The position numbers and the translations under genes were made by a program. Of a stretch of 64,000 nt of DNA, positions 16,279 to 24,988 are shown one piece after another. Origin of the DNA: Ruegeria sp. SCSIO 43209. GTDB lineage: Bacteria; Pseudomonadota; Alphaproteobacteria; Rhodobacterales; Rhodobacteraceae. The notes beneath the pieces were generated by a model, which saw nothing but the letters and a program-made list of their open reading frames with translations, had not been told where the DNA came from and did no database searches. The stretch is taken from positions 62,001 through 126,000 of the forward strand of contig NZ_CP065360.1 in the NCBI RefSeq assembly GCF_019904295.1, given 5' to 3'. Position 1 is the first letter of the stretch. Each line of letters opens with the position of its first letter.

Positions 16279-18171
16279 TCAAGTGAAGGCGCTACTTTCA
16301 GCCCGTTTGGCTTTCATTTTCTCCATCGCCATATCTTTCGCTGACCGACTTTTCCGCTTTGCGACCGTGCGCTGCGCATCAAATGCCGCCTGAAGTTCCT
16401 GGTCTTTTTCAGAAACCTCTTTCACCGGGGCAGGGGCCGGTTTCGCATCAGCCACTGCCTTTGCCGTATCCTTGGCCTGCTCTTCAGCAAGATCCAGGTG
16501 TGTCCCTTTGATCTTTGGCGTGTCGCCACCAAGGAACTGCATGAAATAAGGATCTTCGAAATATCGAATCTTGTTCGCAATCACGGGCATCTTGCCTTCG
16601 CGGATCAGCACAACCTCGTTTTCCGGCAGACGACCAACGTGCTCTGGCCGGAGCAGCCGAATGCCTTCTTCACGCTCTGATATGCTGCCCATTTCCATCT
16701 TGCCGAGTGCTCGAGACTTCGACTTGCTTATGACCGTTTTGTCCCCGATGGACCTGGACACATGTTCGCGTACTTCGGAATCCTCTGAGGCGGCAAACAT
16801 CTGGGTTCCAGCGTTTGCCAGCATCGCCCGCACACCCTCGTGCCCATAAATGTCCTGTAGGCGCGACAGTGTTTGCGAAATCACCACGAGCCTGCCCCCG
16901 AACGATCGCATGGTGTCATAGGCTTCAACAACGCGCTCAAGATGGCCGAGGCGTTGGAACTCATCGAGCAGCATCAAAACCTTGAACGGCTCATCTTCGC
17001 CCGGCTCAACAGTTTCGATGGTGTTCACCAGATCGAGGAAGAACAGGCGAATGAGCGTCCGGAACTCTTTGACCTTTTTCCCTGGCACGGAAAAGTAGAT
17101 CGAGCTGGGGCGCCGACGCAGATCTTCAAAGTTGATGTCATTGCCCTGCGTGGCTCTTGCTACCGACGGGTTGCGCCAGAGCTGCAGGCCGGAGTTCAAC
17201 ATAACCGAAATCGTTGACCGCAGGATTTTGGATTCTTCGGCTGCAAGATTCAGAAACTCATCTGCAGCTCGCGCATATCCAACTTCTTCAGCCATTTTCT
17301 CATAGTCCTTTTGCTTGGTCGTTTTGACCAGGCGCAGGACTTCGGAAATGTATGGCCGCTTTCTTTTGATCGCCAGCATCGCCATTGCGCAGAACATGCC
17401 TTCAACACCACCCATAAAGCCCTGCGCGGACGAGCTGGGCGTGTCGAACATCTGAGTTGCAACCTGAATCACTTCTTCCCATCGCCGGTCCAGATTGTCG
17501 GCACGTGCTGCGCGGCGCAGAGGGTTGTAGCTGTGGCTTTTGTCGGGGTTCTCGGGGTCGAACATAAAAACCTCATCGCCCATTGCTGCCCGACGCGCGC
17601 CGGTTGTCTGGAAAATCTCGCCCTTGATGTCCAGGACGACGCAAGACCCATTGAAACGCAGGACATTCGGGATCACAAAGCCGCTGGTTTTGCCCGAACC
17701 AGACGGGGCAATGAACATCGCGTGCGGCTTTTGGACACCGGGGCCGGGCTTATAGTAGATCGCGTTTTTGTCCTTTGGCTCACCAAATTTGGCAAACACG
17801 ATTTCACTATCCAATTTGTCTTTGAGCTTCAGAACCGACGCATAGCCTTCCTGGACGAGCTGAGGGGCCTTTGCAAAGGTCGCATCACCGTATTTCGTTG
17901 AGGGACCACGCAGCGCAGCCGCCACAAATGCAAAGGTCAAAACACCCACTGCGACCACCGCCACCAGACCCATGATCTGCTGCGTCTCTGCAGGCTGTGC
18001 CATGAACTTCTCTGGGATCGCCCAGATGTCCAGCCCGCGAAAGCCTCTGGTGTTGATGTATTCGAGAGCCAGCCCGACCACCAACACCGCGCAAGCCGAG
18101 GTAGCGATAAAGCCCATAGTACCGGCTATCGCGACCTTCTTGCCTTTGGGTAGATCCTGAAACTCAGCCAT
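16279..18171 (-). CDS. virD4: Type IV secretion coupling protein VirD4/TraG
   Basis: A 630-residue ATPase with two N-terminal membrane segments (~15-35 and 65-87), then the nucleotide-binding domain: Walker A 'IAPSGSGKTSG' (~154-164), 'VVLDIKGEIF' and Walker B 'LMLLDEFQRLG', with 'GGRLVVISQTLSRLQDIYG' as the usual TraG/VirD4 motif. It recruits substrates to the T4SS at the inner membrane. It is the last gene of the minus-strand vir operon, and its start overlaps the end of the small gene upstream by 8 bp. The C-terminal ~70 residues are Lys/Ala-rich. Confidence 0.95.
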   Translation of the reverse strand: MAEFQDLPKGKKVAIAGTMGFIATSACAVLVVGLALEYINTRGFRGLDIWAIPEKFMAQPAETQQIMGLVAVVAVGVLTFAFVAAALRGPSTKYGDATFAKAPQLVQEGYASVLKLKDKLDSEIVFAKFGEPKDKNAIYYKPGPGVQKPHAMFIAPSGSGKTSGFVIPNVLRFNGSCVVLDIKGEIFQTTGARRAAMGDEVFMFDPENPDKSHSYNPLRRAARADNLDRRWEEVIQVATQMFDTPSSSAQGFMGGVEGMFCAMAMLAIKRKRPYISEVLRLVKTTKQKDYEKMAEEVGYARAADEFLNLAAEESKILRSTISVMLNSGLQLWRNPSVARATQGNDINFEDLRRRPSSIYFSVPGKKVKEFRTLIRLFFLDLVNTIETVEPGEDEPFKVLMLLDEFQRLGHLERVVEAYDTMRSFGGRLVVISQTLSRLQDIYGHEGVRAMLANAGTQMFAASEDSEVREHVSRSIGDKTVISKSKSRALGKMEMGSISEREEGIRLLRPEHVGRLPENEVVLIREGKMPVIANKIRYFEDPYFMQFLGGDTPKIKGTHLDLAEEQAKDTAKAVADAKPAPAPVKEVSEKDQELQAAFDAQRTVAKRKSRSAKDMAMEKMKAKRAESSAFT

Positions 18172-18322
18172 CGGTCAGCTCGCGTTTGAAGAAGCACACG
18201 ATGCCAAACTCGGCAGGTACGACGCCGACCATTTCCCAACCGTCTTGCCCGAGCTTCGCAAACTTCTCGCCTGCATTTTCCTCTACCCGCATCAAGACAT
18301 TACGATACTCAAATTTTTTCAT
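18164..18322 (-). CDS. Small DUF4177-like protein in T4SS operon
   Basis: A 52-residue protein starting MKKFEYRNVLMRVEE and containing 'KFAKLGQDGWEMVGVVPAEFG' (in two parts) and ending 'CFFKRELTDG'. The 'Y..V......L...G.dGWE.VgV......FKRe' spacing is typical of DUF4177, small cytoplasmic beta-alpha-beta proteins of unknown role. A purine-rich GGAGAAAT-type site precedes ATG 18322. The gene sits between virB11 and virD4 and overlaps virD4, so it is translated with the coupling protein. Confidence 0.75.
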   Translation of the reverse strand: MKKFEYRNVLMRVEENAGEKFAKLGQDGWEMVGVVPAEFGIVCFFKRELTDG

Positions 18323-18334
18323 TCTATTTCTCCT

Positions 18335-19348
18335 TCAGATAAGTTGATCAGCGGTCATCAGGGGTGGGAAGATCACTCCGTTGACCTTCCGTTCGTCACC
18401 GATTTTCTTCATGTGAACGATCATGTGAATGGTGGCCCGGATGTCATCGACCACTTCTGACTTTTGAACGGTCGGAGATCCGCGACGCACCATCTTGCTC
18501 ATACGTCCAATGGCATCTACTGGTGAGTTGGCGTGCATGGTACAAACAGAACCATCGTGGCCGGTGTTCACCAGTTCCAGGAACATATTTGCGTCGTCGC
18601 CCCGAATTTCACCGCAGACGAGGCGGTCAGGCCGTAACCTCAGCGCCGATTCCAGCAGCTTTGTTGGTGATCGAGGGCCATCTTCTTCGGAACGGTCAGC
18701 AAGTAGATCGACAGAATTGGGTTGCTCGATGTCCAGCTCGGCCACTTCTTCAATCGTCACGATCCGTTCGCCAGGATCGACGCGCTTCAGCATTGCATTG
18801 AGAACAGTGGTTTTGCCAGACGAGGTGCCCCCGGCAATGATCACGTTCCATTTGCTTAGCATCGCAAGGTCGGCCAGCTCGTCAAAGTTCATTGTTCCGG
18901 CAGCGAGAGCAGCCCGAGCCTTTTCAAGCGCGCTGTGATCATTGTTTTCTGCCAACGCCGCCTCTTTGCTGGCGAAGCTGAACGCGCCCAGATCGACGGT
19001 TTTCACGCGGAGCAGGCGGATCGCCACGGACCCCACGCCGGTTGTTGCTGGCGGAATCACAACCTGCACCCGCGCTTTACCCTGCTGTGTCGGCACGTTG
19101 GCCGTCGCAATCGGCTTCTTTTCTCCGAATGTCACATCGCTGAATCCGGCCACGCAGCGCCCGATGTTTTCCACATCATCTCTGTTCAGAGTAATGTCTG
19201 TCCTGGTCATGTGTGTTGTGCCCATTTCTTCGACCCAGACCGATCCGTCAGGATTCACAGAAATTTCGCTCAGGCTTTCATCGTGCAACAGATGCTCGAT
19301 CTTGCCTGTATAGTATTCCAGAAGGCTATTGCCGTTCCGCCCGCTCAT
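18335..19348 (-). CDS. virB11: T4SS ATPase VirB11
   Basis: A 337-residue hexameric traffic ATPase. N-terminal domain with 'LSEISVNPDGSVWVEEMG', Walker A 'AGGTSSGKTTVLNAML', Asp box 'RIVTIEEVAELD', Walker B 'LRLRPDRLVCGEIRGDDA' and His box 'GHDGSVCTMHANSP'. It works at the cytoplasmic face of the T4SS. I start at ATG 19348 because AAGGA lies 7 nt upstream and the protein then begins like other VirB11s; the frame is open 29 codons further. Confidence 0.95.
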   Translation of the reverse strand: MSGRNGNSLLEYYTGKIEHLLHDESLSEISVNPDGSVWVEEMGTTHMTRTDITLNRDDVENIGRCVAGFSDVTFGEKKPIATANVPTQQGKARVQVVIPPATTGVGSVAIRLLRVKTVDLGAFSFASKEAALAENNDHSALEKARAALAAGTMNFDELADLAMLSKWNVIIAGGTSSGKTTVLNAMLKRVDPGERIVTIEEVAELDIEQPNSVDLLADRSEEDGPRSPTKLLESALRLRPDRLVCGEIRGDDANMFLELVNTGHDGSVCTMHANSPVDAIGRMSKMVRRGSPTVQKSEVVDDIRATIHMIVHMKKIGDERKVNGVIFPPLMTADQLI

Positions 19349-19553
19349 GTTCTTGTCCTTGGTAGAGCACTTTTTTGAACACTGGAGGTTGCCTTCGCTG
19401 CATCTCGGCTTTGCCTCGAACACGAAGGCATCCACATAAGATTCATTGCTTCCAAAAAGTGCTGAATTTGCTTCAAAAAAGGCCGCTACCGCCCTCGATC
19501 ATGCTGGCAGCGGCCGGAAAGACTGCTGAGGCGGTCGGCTCATTGGCTCGCGC

Positions 19554-20387
19554 TCAGAAGCTATCGAACACAACGTCGCGCTGCAGGATGGCGTTGATGC
19601 GACTGCCCTGATCGACAAAGACTGTCGGAGTAATGCGCAGGTATTCATCAAGCGCCGCTGCCGTAGCGTTCTGCAGGTTAGACCCCACTTGCGTTGCCAG
19701 ATCAGTGCGAACCGAGTTGTTGCTATCGTTGTCAGAGACCAGTGCCACCGGCGCAATGCCGATGATGGACAACAGCGCAGCCGTGCCGAACCGTTTCCCA
19801 AAGTGTGTGTTCACCCTGCCGGTCGCACCAGTCCGGCCTTGACCGTCCGTACCAGCCGATCCGACCTGAGTTGACAGGCCGTCAGGCGTGATGACACGGC
19901 TCCAAACGATCATGATGCGCGTTTGCGCCAATGTCGTGTCCGCTCGATACTCGCCAAAGAGCTTCGATCCGCGCGGCAGAAGCAAACGCGTGCCGTCCAT
20001 CGAGTAGACGCCACGTGTAATCGTCGCCACGACACTGCCGGGCAACTCCGAGCTGACCGCGCCACCGAACACAGCCGACAAAACCGTGCCTTGCGTCAGG
20101 GTGCGCGACGGATCGTCAATGATCGAGGCCCCGACGATGGGGGGATATTCTTCGACCAGATTGTTTTGCCATGTCGTGTTTTGGTTTTCCTGATAGCCGC
20201 GTTGATCTTCAGGCAGGCGGGTGTCGTCTGGCTGGACTTGAACCGGCTGCGGCGCTGCAGGGAAGGGTTGGAAAATGACCGGCTGCGATCCACCATTGAT
20301 CGGCTGGTAGTTTTGACCGGGTGCGTCCTGTGCCATCGCGCTTGAGGCCAACGTGACCAGGGCGAGGGTGAGTGCTGTTCTGTTCAT
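19554..20387 (-). CDS. virB10: VirB10 C-terminal (outer-membrane pore) domain as a separate secreted protein
   Basis: A 277-residue protein with its own signal peptide (~1-20, ending 'TLASSAMA'), a Pro/Gln-rich linker, then the VirB10/TrbI beta-barrel domain: 'ASIIDDPSRTLTQGTVLSAV', 'LLLPRGSKLFGEYRAD', 'IVWSRVITPDG', 'GTAALLSIIGIAPVALVS', the last two being the barrel and antenna region. Normal VirB10 is a single inner-membrane-anchored chain. Here the anchor is encoded by the preceding gene. Start ATG 20387 has GGAG 6 nt upstream; an in-frame ATG at 20399 overlaps the previous stop. Confidence 0.9.
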   Translation of the reverse strand: MNRTALTLALVTLASSAMAQDAPGQNYQPINGGSQPVIFQPFPAAPQPVQVQPDDTRLPEDQRGYQENQNTTWQNNLVEEYPPIVGASIIDDPSRTLTQGTVLSAVFGGAVSSELPGSVVATITRGVYSMDGTRLLLPRGSKLFGEYRADTTLAQTRIMIVWSRVITPDGLSTQVGSAGTDGQGRTGATGRVNTHFGKRFGTAALLSIIGIAPVALVSDNDSNNSVRTDLATQVGSNLQNATAAALDEYLRITPTVFVDQGSRINAILQRDVVFDSF

Positions 20388-20398
20388 CGTCAGCTCCA

Positions 20399-21079
20399 TC
20401 AGTTTCTGCCGTATGGGTTTTCATCGAACACAATGCCGTCCGACTGGTTCTGCCGCTGGCGCATCTTCTTCAGTTCTTCGAGTCTGCGCCGCTCGTCATC
20501 GGTCAGACCTTGCGCCTGAAGGTGGCTTACGCTGGCAAGTGCCCGGGCCTCCGCATCTGCGATGGCCTGGGCAAGTTCCGTCTGGAACTTCTTCTCTCGC
20601 TCATCATATCTGACCTGAAGGCGTTCATTGGTCAGGTTCAGCGTTGCGATTTCACCGTCTTTTTCGGACAGCGAAACTTTGGCGTCCGTCAGCTCGTCTT
20701 GCAGATCGGAAATCCGACCGTTCTGTTGCTCGATAGTTTTCAAGGCTTGTTTCAGCCCTTCGGAATCGACCTGCGGCACTGTTGCCGGTGTTGCCACCTC
20801 AATTTCCTCGGGCAAAGCCTCTGGTTCCGGCTCATCGGCCTCTGGTCCCCGTGCGGTCAAAAGCCCGTATCGCTCGCCACCACCTTGTTGCAAAGCGTCA
20901 ACGCGGACACCCGTGTTCGTGCTTTTGTTTTCATGGCCCATGACAAACCATACAAAGCCCAGGAACACCGCTCCTGCGATCGCAACGGTTATCAGCTTCT
21001 TTGGGTCGAACTTCTTCCGGACACGTTGCGACGGCTGTTCAGCCGCCGCCCGTGCCGCAATTGTCTGATTGCGATCCAT
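20399..21079 (-). CDS. VirB10 N-terminal-like inner membrane anchor with coiled coil, separate gene
   Basis: A 226-residue protein: short basic cytoplasmic tail, one membrane helix (~30-48, 'ITVAIAGAVFLGFVWFVMG'), an acidic Pro-rich stretch, then a long coiled coil (~105-210, e.g. 'LKQALKTIEQQNGRISDLQD'). This is the layout of the N-terminal half of VirB10, but the barrel domain is absent. It overlaps virB9 by 3 bases (TAATG) and the stop (20399-20401) overlaps the next gene's first ATG. The clean ends, ribosome binding site and signal peptide of the next gene argue against a frameshift. Confidence 0.8.
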   Translation of the reverse strand: MDRNQTIAARAAAEQPSQRVRKKFDPKKLITVAIAGAVFLGFVWFVMGHENKSTNTGVRVDALQQGGGERYGLLTARGPEADEPEPEALPEEIEVATPATVPQVDSEGLKQALKTIEQQNGRISDLQDELTDAKVSLSEKDGEIATLNLTNERLQVRYDEREKKFQTELAQAIADAEARALASVSHLQAQGLTDDERRRLEELKKMRQRQNQSDGIVFDENPYGRN

Positions 21080-21894
21080 TACTTGCTGCCCCCCGGTTTA
21101 ACTGTCTGTGAAGTAACGGGCCTGCCCGTTGCACTCGCCTGCTGAAACGCGTCGCCATCGTTTCGAACACAGATCGAAGTGTCCTCGATGCGCAGTGTCC
21201 AAAGATCGGAAAGACCCTGCACCTGGATAATGCCGCGCTCTTTGACTGTGGTGTTCACCATCAGCTCGCGGCCATCAGGCAGGACACGGAAGATCCCCGG
21301 CAACTCTGCATCCTGCGGGATCTGCAAATAGGTGTGAACGCCATCATCCCACACGGCGGTGGGCGCGAAGTCAGCTTTGCCCGAGCGCGAGTAGTTTTGG
21401 TTCACAAACCGGCCTGTCGGTTTCGGTTCACTCCGAGCAACTGTGCCACGGCGCTTTGTAGTCCCGCCGCTGTTGTTTTTGTTATAGAACGTGACCCGAA
21501 ACGGTACTCGTTTACGTTCGGCGGCACTCTCGGCCGGAACCAGATAGAAGTTGTATGTCCCGCGATTGGTCAGAACGGTCAGGTTTGAATCCGAGTTCAG
21601 GATTTCCGGTTTGAACGCAATAACGCGACCTTCCTGCAGGCGAGTGATCTGAAAACTCTCGGTGTCGCCCGCACCAATGCTGCGGACGGTTTCGCCCTGC
21701 GGAAAGTGAACATAGGTAATCAGGCGTTCACCTACAGGGATGCGGTACACTTGGTTCTCGACGTAATGGAAATGCGTGATGCGGTGATCCGCATTCTTTC
21801 CGTCTGGCGTCGGTGTGATTTCAGCGAGCAGTGGCGTAGAGAATGCCAGAACTGCTGCGGCGGTGGTCGCGAGTGTTTTTGACGTACGCAGCAT
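21079..21894 (-). CDS. virB9: T4SS outer-membrane core protein VirB9
   Basis: A 271-residue secreted protein, signal peptide ~1-24, with VirB9/CagX/TrbG features: 'ENQVYRIPVGERLITYVHFP' near the N-terminal domain, 'FKPEILNSDSNLTVLTNRG' and 'TYNFYLVP', a Thr/Gly linker, and the C-terminal domain 'APTAVWDDGVHTYLQIPQ' and 'ELMVNTTVKERGIIQVQG', which pairs with VirB7. It forms the core complex with VirB7 and VirB10. Stop and next start overlap (TAATG). Confidence 0.93.
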   Translation of the reverse strand: MLRTSKTLATTAAAVLAFSTPLLAEITPTPDGKNADHRITHFHYVENQVYRIPVGERLITYVHFPQGETVRSIGAGDTESFQITRLQEGRVIAFKPEILNSDSNLTVLTNRGTYNFYLVPAESAAERKRVPFRVTFYNKNNSGGTTKRRGTVARSEPKPTGRFVNQNYSRSGKADFAPTAVWDDGVHTYLQIPQDAELPGIFRVLPDGRELMVNTTVKERGIIQVQGLSDLWTLRIEDTSICVRNDGDAFQQASATGRPVTSQTVKPGGSK

Positions 21895-22538
21895 CAGATG
21901 TTTCCCATGGCGTCTACGCGGTAGTTGGTGACGACGAAGCCGAAAGGATTTTCCAGAAGCTCATCCATCGACGTCACGATTTTTTCCTCAAACCCGTAGG
22001 TCACTGTGACCACGTAGCGGGCTGAGGCCGTTTCTTGGTTTGGCACGATCAGGGACTTGCGGATCTCGACCTGCACCGTCTCATCGTTGACCGGCGAGAC
22101 GCCCAGAATTTCCGTCTGCACCTTTGTCTTGGGCGTATAGATTTCATCCGGATGGCTGTCGTTCGACCCATCCCACAGTTCGCGGTAAGACGTTTCGGCC
22201 AGCTCATTAGAACGACGCAGTACCGATTTCAGGCGCTCGTTGTTGTCCTGGACATCATAGGTTTCCCGGTCGCGCACATAATTTGCGACTTCACGGAAGG
22301 CCATCGCTTCAGATGGTTCCAGTTCTTCGACCTTTTCAGTCAGCAGCACCGGCAGCTTTGTGTCCGGATCAATGGAGAATGGCACCGCCCGGATTTCCTT
22401 CAAGGGAAGGAGCATCGCCCAGCCAATAATAGAGGCCACGCCCATTGCCATACCGACCATGCCGAATACTTGCCATTTGAAGGCATCGCGGCGTGCGCCC
22501 AGAAAGAGTTCTTTTTCGTGATCTGTCACGTGTGACAT
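21894..22538 (-). CDS. virB8: T4SS assembly protein VirB8
   Basis: A 214-residue bitopic inner membrane protein: N-terminal cytoplasmic part, one membrane helix (~25-47), and a periplasmic NTF2-like domain ('EAMAFREVANYVRDRETYD', 'RYVVTVTYGFEEKI', 'NPFGFVVTNYRVDAMG'). VirB8 nucleates T4SS assembly. The 'NPFGF.V..YR' end is the family's most conserved stretch. It abuts virB9. Confidence 0.92.
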   Translation of the reverse strand: MSHVTDHEKELFLGARRDAFKWQVFGMVGMAMGVASIIGWAMLLPLKEIRAVPFSIDPDTKLPVLLTEKVEELEPSEAMAFREVANYVRDRETYDVQDNNERLKSVLRRSNELAETSYRELWDGSNDSHPDEIYTPKTKVQTEILGVSPVNDETVQVEIRKSLIVPNQETASARYVVTVTYGFEEKIVTSMDELLENPFGFVVTNYRVDAMGNI

Positions 22539-22555
22539 TTGCTCTGTACCTCGAT

Positions 22556-23620
22556 TTATGAAGATTTATTGGCGCGAGCTTGTCGAATGCTCTGCCGGTA
22601 ACGGTCAGCGGCGTAGCTCTGACGAGCTGCCCCATCCTGATTGCGGGCTCTGTGCGCTATGTCCCGACGCGCTTGCATTGCGCGAGACGCGCTGTCACGA
22701 ACGCCAGTCCCGTCACGAGCTGCGGAAGCCATAGCGGCGGCAGTTTTCCCACCGGCAACAGCACCGCGCGCGCCATCGCTGGCAGTGCCCAATGCACTTC
22801 TTGCGGCTGCTACCGCGCCGGTTGCCACGGCAAGACCGGAGGATGCCGAAACTATCGCGCCAGACATGCCGCCAGCCAGTGACGGGATTTGCGTGAGCAT
22901 GACGATAGCCACGATGCAGATTGCTAGAAAACGCCCGCTCGCTTCCATGTCATTAACATCAGACAAGGAACCAAGCTCCGAAGCGAAAAGCGCCTGAATA
23001 AGAGAAACGATGCCTGTCAGAACGACGATGACCATGATCAGGCCAACGGTCGTTTTCGCCCAGGCTGCGAAGATATTGGCTGTTGCCGAGCTGAGTAGCG
23101 TTGCGATGAAAACTGGCGCTAGACCCAGCAACACCGCCAGACCGCCTTTTGCGATGAGTGCCATGCCAGTGCCAAAGGCAACGATGACGGCCCCAACAAC
23201 CCAGAGAATAGCCCCGGTGATGCTCAAGCCCCAAGTCGCGTTTTCAATGGCCTGCTGGCCCATCAAGAAACACTGAAGCGCAATCTCATCCAACGCTTGC
23301 CATACATTAGTGGTTCCAGTGAGTGCCCCGGCAATACTGTCCGGCAAGGTTTGGACGCCTTGATAGATTGGTTGGAAAAAGGACCAGCTCGACGCCATTC
23401 CGATGATTATCGTCGCCCGAATGATCCAGCCTACATAACCACCAAACCCAATTTCTCTGATCTGAAGTACGCCGTTGATCAGCATCGCTACAAAGATCAG
23501 CGCAGCAATAGCCCAGAGGGCGGATGCGAGATCCGCCGCAAGGCTGGTGTATGCTTGCTGAGAAAAGTTGCTGATTGCTGATTCAATCGAGCTGACGAAA
23601 TCCTGAATCACGGCCCACAA
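22556..23620 (-). CDS. virB6: T4SS inner membrane channel protein VirB6/TrbL
   Basis: A 354-residue polytopic protein with about six hydrophobic segments between residues ~30 and 260, including the conserved 'WGLSITGAILWVVGAVIVA' and 'GLAVLLGLAPVFIATLL' region of the TrbL/VirB6 family, then an Ala/Arg-rich cytoplasmic tail. It overlaps the unknown gene upstream by 13 bp. Confidence 0.9.
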   Translation of the reverse strand: MWAVIQDFVSSIESAISNFSQQAYTSLAADLASALWAIAALIFVAMLINGVLQIREIGFGGYVGWIIRATIIIGMASSWSFFQPIYQGVQTLPDSIAGALTGTTNVWQALDEIALQCFLMGQQAIENATWGLSITGAILWVVGAVIVAFGTGMALIAKGGLAVLLGLAPVFIATLLSSATANIFAAWAKTTVGLIMVIVVLTGIVSLIQALFASELGSLSDVNDMEASGRFLAICIVAIVMLTQIPSLAGGMSGAIVSASSGLAVATGAVAAARSALGTASDGARGAVAGGKTAAAMASAARDGTGVRDSASRAMQARRDIAHRARNQDGAARQSYAADRYRQSIRQARANKSS

Positions 23621-24108
23621 GCCTCCTCAATTACAGGGCGCAGCGCTTCCAAGCGTTCTTGCTGCGTTGCTTTGAGCGATTTGAGTTCGCTGGATGGCTT
23701 TGACCAGAAATCGCCCTGGTCAGCGCCCACCAACTCGATTGCAGCTTCGCGGCTGAGGTTGCCGAGCGGGCATTCAGTGCTGAAAGCTTCATCGGATTTG
23801 CGCAGTCGGCATTGCTCAATGGCAAACTCATGAGCAGCGATCACTTGCTCATTCAGAATGGCATCGGTCCAGTTGCCGACGACATACTGTTGATCCGCGC
23901 CCTGACCAGCGTTAGCGAGCTGTTCAACTCCGTATTCCTTCAGGGGTTTTTTGAACGCTCGCACGCCCGAATAACCAAGACAGGTCCGATATTCCCCAAA
24001 TGTCCAATCAACATTGGGGGGAAACGGCAGTCTGGCCTCAGCACTGGCCGACGACCCTAAAAGCGTCGCCGTCAGTGTGATCAGGGCGAAAGTGGTGCGG
24101 CTTTTCAT
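23608..24108 (-). CDS. Secreted protein of unknown function in T4SS operon
   Basis: A 166-residue protein with a signal peptide (~1-23, ending 'LGSSASA') and four cysteines in the mature chain: 'YRTCLGYSG', 'EQCRLRK', 'STECPLGN' and 'EEACGP', suggesting two periplasmic disulfides. It overlaps virB5 (ATGA) and virB6, so it is an integral operon member. I do not recognise the family. An entry-exclusion or assembly accessory role is only a guess from the position between virB5 and virB6. Confidence 0.8.
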   Translation of the reverse strand: MKSRTTFALITLTATLLGSSASAEARLPFPPNVDWTFGEYRTCLGYSGVRAFKKPLKEYGVEQLANAGQGADQQYVVGNWTDAILNEQVIAAHEFAIEQCRLRKSDEAFSTECPLGNLSREAAIELVGADQGDFWSKPSSELKSLKATQQERLEALRPVIEEACGP

Positions 24109-24851
24109 TGGGTTTCTCCTCTTGCGTAATTGCTAAGCGTCTTTAGGTCCGCTGCGTTTGCAGCCAGATCTGTGCCCGACGCCAGAGCATTAGCAGAGGT
24201 TGTGCGCAAGATTTCAATTTCAACTTGCAAGAGTTTCAGGAGAACCGCCGTGTTGTAGTCGATGGCGTCCTTCAGATCTTCTTGCTGGCCGATTTCATCG
24301 CGCAGCTTTTCGGCATCTTCAGCGAGCTGACCGGCCATGTCATAGCCCTGTTCGCCCAGAGCGGACGCCATCAAGCCAGCGCCACCGCGCTCCGAGAGAA
24401 TGCGCCGGGCTGGCACGTCTGACGTGCTGAACTCTTTGAGGATGCCATTATTCAGACCCAGGCTGATCGATCGGCGCTCCATCGCGAGCCCGGCCACGCC
24501 CGGAAGATCACCAATCGTATCTTCGGTCGCGTCCAACGCGTATCCGAGCGTGTCAGCAGCGGTCGCCAGCTTCAAAAAGCTGCGGCTGTTGAACTCGTCC
24601 AAATCTGTTAGACCAGAAATGGCCTTGAAGGAGTTCTCCAGCATCGCGCGCTGCTGCTCGAGCTTCTCATATTGTTGTATCAGCTGTTCGTATTGGCGGA
24701 CCATTTCTGCGACTTCGCGGGCCGAATTGGCGGCGTCCTGTGCAATGGCTGTGGCGTCGACGGTCGGAACACCTTGGGCTGCTGTAACGACGGGCAGGGC
24801 GGCCAGAACCGAAACAGCAATGGTTGTCCGCAATTTCTTTGCAATACTCAT
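24105..24851 (-). CDS. virB5: T4SS minor pilus protein VirB5
   Basis: A 248-residue secreted protein: signal peptide (~1-25, 'LAALPVVTAAQG'), then mostly helical with 'NSAREVAEMVRQYEQLIQQY' and 'YNTAVLLKLLQVEIEILRTT', the helix patterns of VirB5/TraC. It acts at the pilus tip or as an adhesin. Start overlaps the stop of the lipoprotein gene (TAATG). Confidence 0.88.
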   Translation of the reverse strand: MSIAKKLRTTIAVSVLAALPVVTAAQGVPTVDATAIAQDAANSAREVAEMVRQYEQLIQQYEKLEQQRAMLENSFKAISGLTDLDEFNSRSFLKLATAADTLGYALDATEDTIGDLPGVAGLAMERRSISLGLNNGILKEFSTSDVPARRILSERGGAGLMASALGEQGYDMAGQLAEDAEKLRDEIGQQEDLKDAIDYNTAVLLKLLQVEIEILRTTSANALASGTDLAANAADLKTLSNYARGETQ

Positions 24852-24988
24852 TAGACAAGCTCCAAGTTTTCAGGGGGGGTCATGCGCTCAAAGTCGCAGG
24901 CGCATTTGCTGCGATAGCCCGAATAGGTGCTGGTGCAGGCCGAGACGGCGGCCAGAACTACAAGGGCGATTACAAGGCGAGTTTTCAT
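24851..24988 (-). CDS. virB7: VirB7-like small lipoprotein
   Basis: A 45-residue protein MKTRLVIALVVLAAVSAC..., with lipobox 'VSAC' (Cys18) followed by a short mature part with two more Cys ('KCACDF'). Size, lipobox and T4SS context fit VirB7, which is anchored in the outer membrane and disulfide-bonded to VirB9. Its position between virB4 and virB5 is unusual, since virB7 normally lies between virB6 and virB8. It overlaps virB4 by 4 bp (ATGA) and virB5 (TAATG). Confidence 0.82.
   Translation of the reverse strand: MKTRLVIALVVLAAVSACTSTYSGYRSKCACDFERMTPPENLELV

Noticed and set aside
15626-16393. 255-codon plus-strand frame overlapping the oxidoreductase end, ynfA and virD4 end
   Set aside because: ynfA is in another frame with strong family patterns; the long frame is low-complexity and crosses gene boundaries on both strands.
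20381-20410. virB10 interrupted by a frameshift or nonsense mutation
   Set aside because: The second half has its own ribosome binding site, ATG and a well-formed signal peptide, and the first half ends cleanly after a coiled coil, so I treat the split as genuine.
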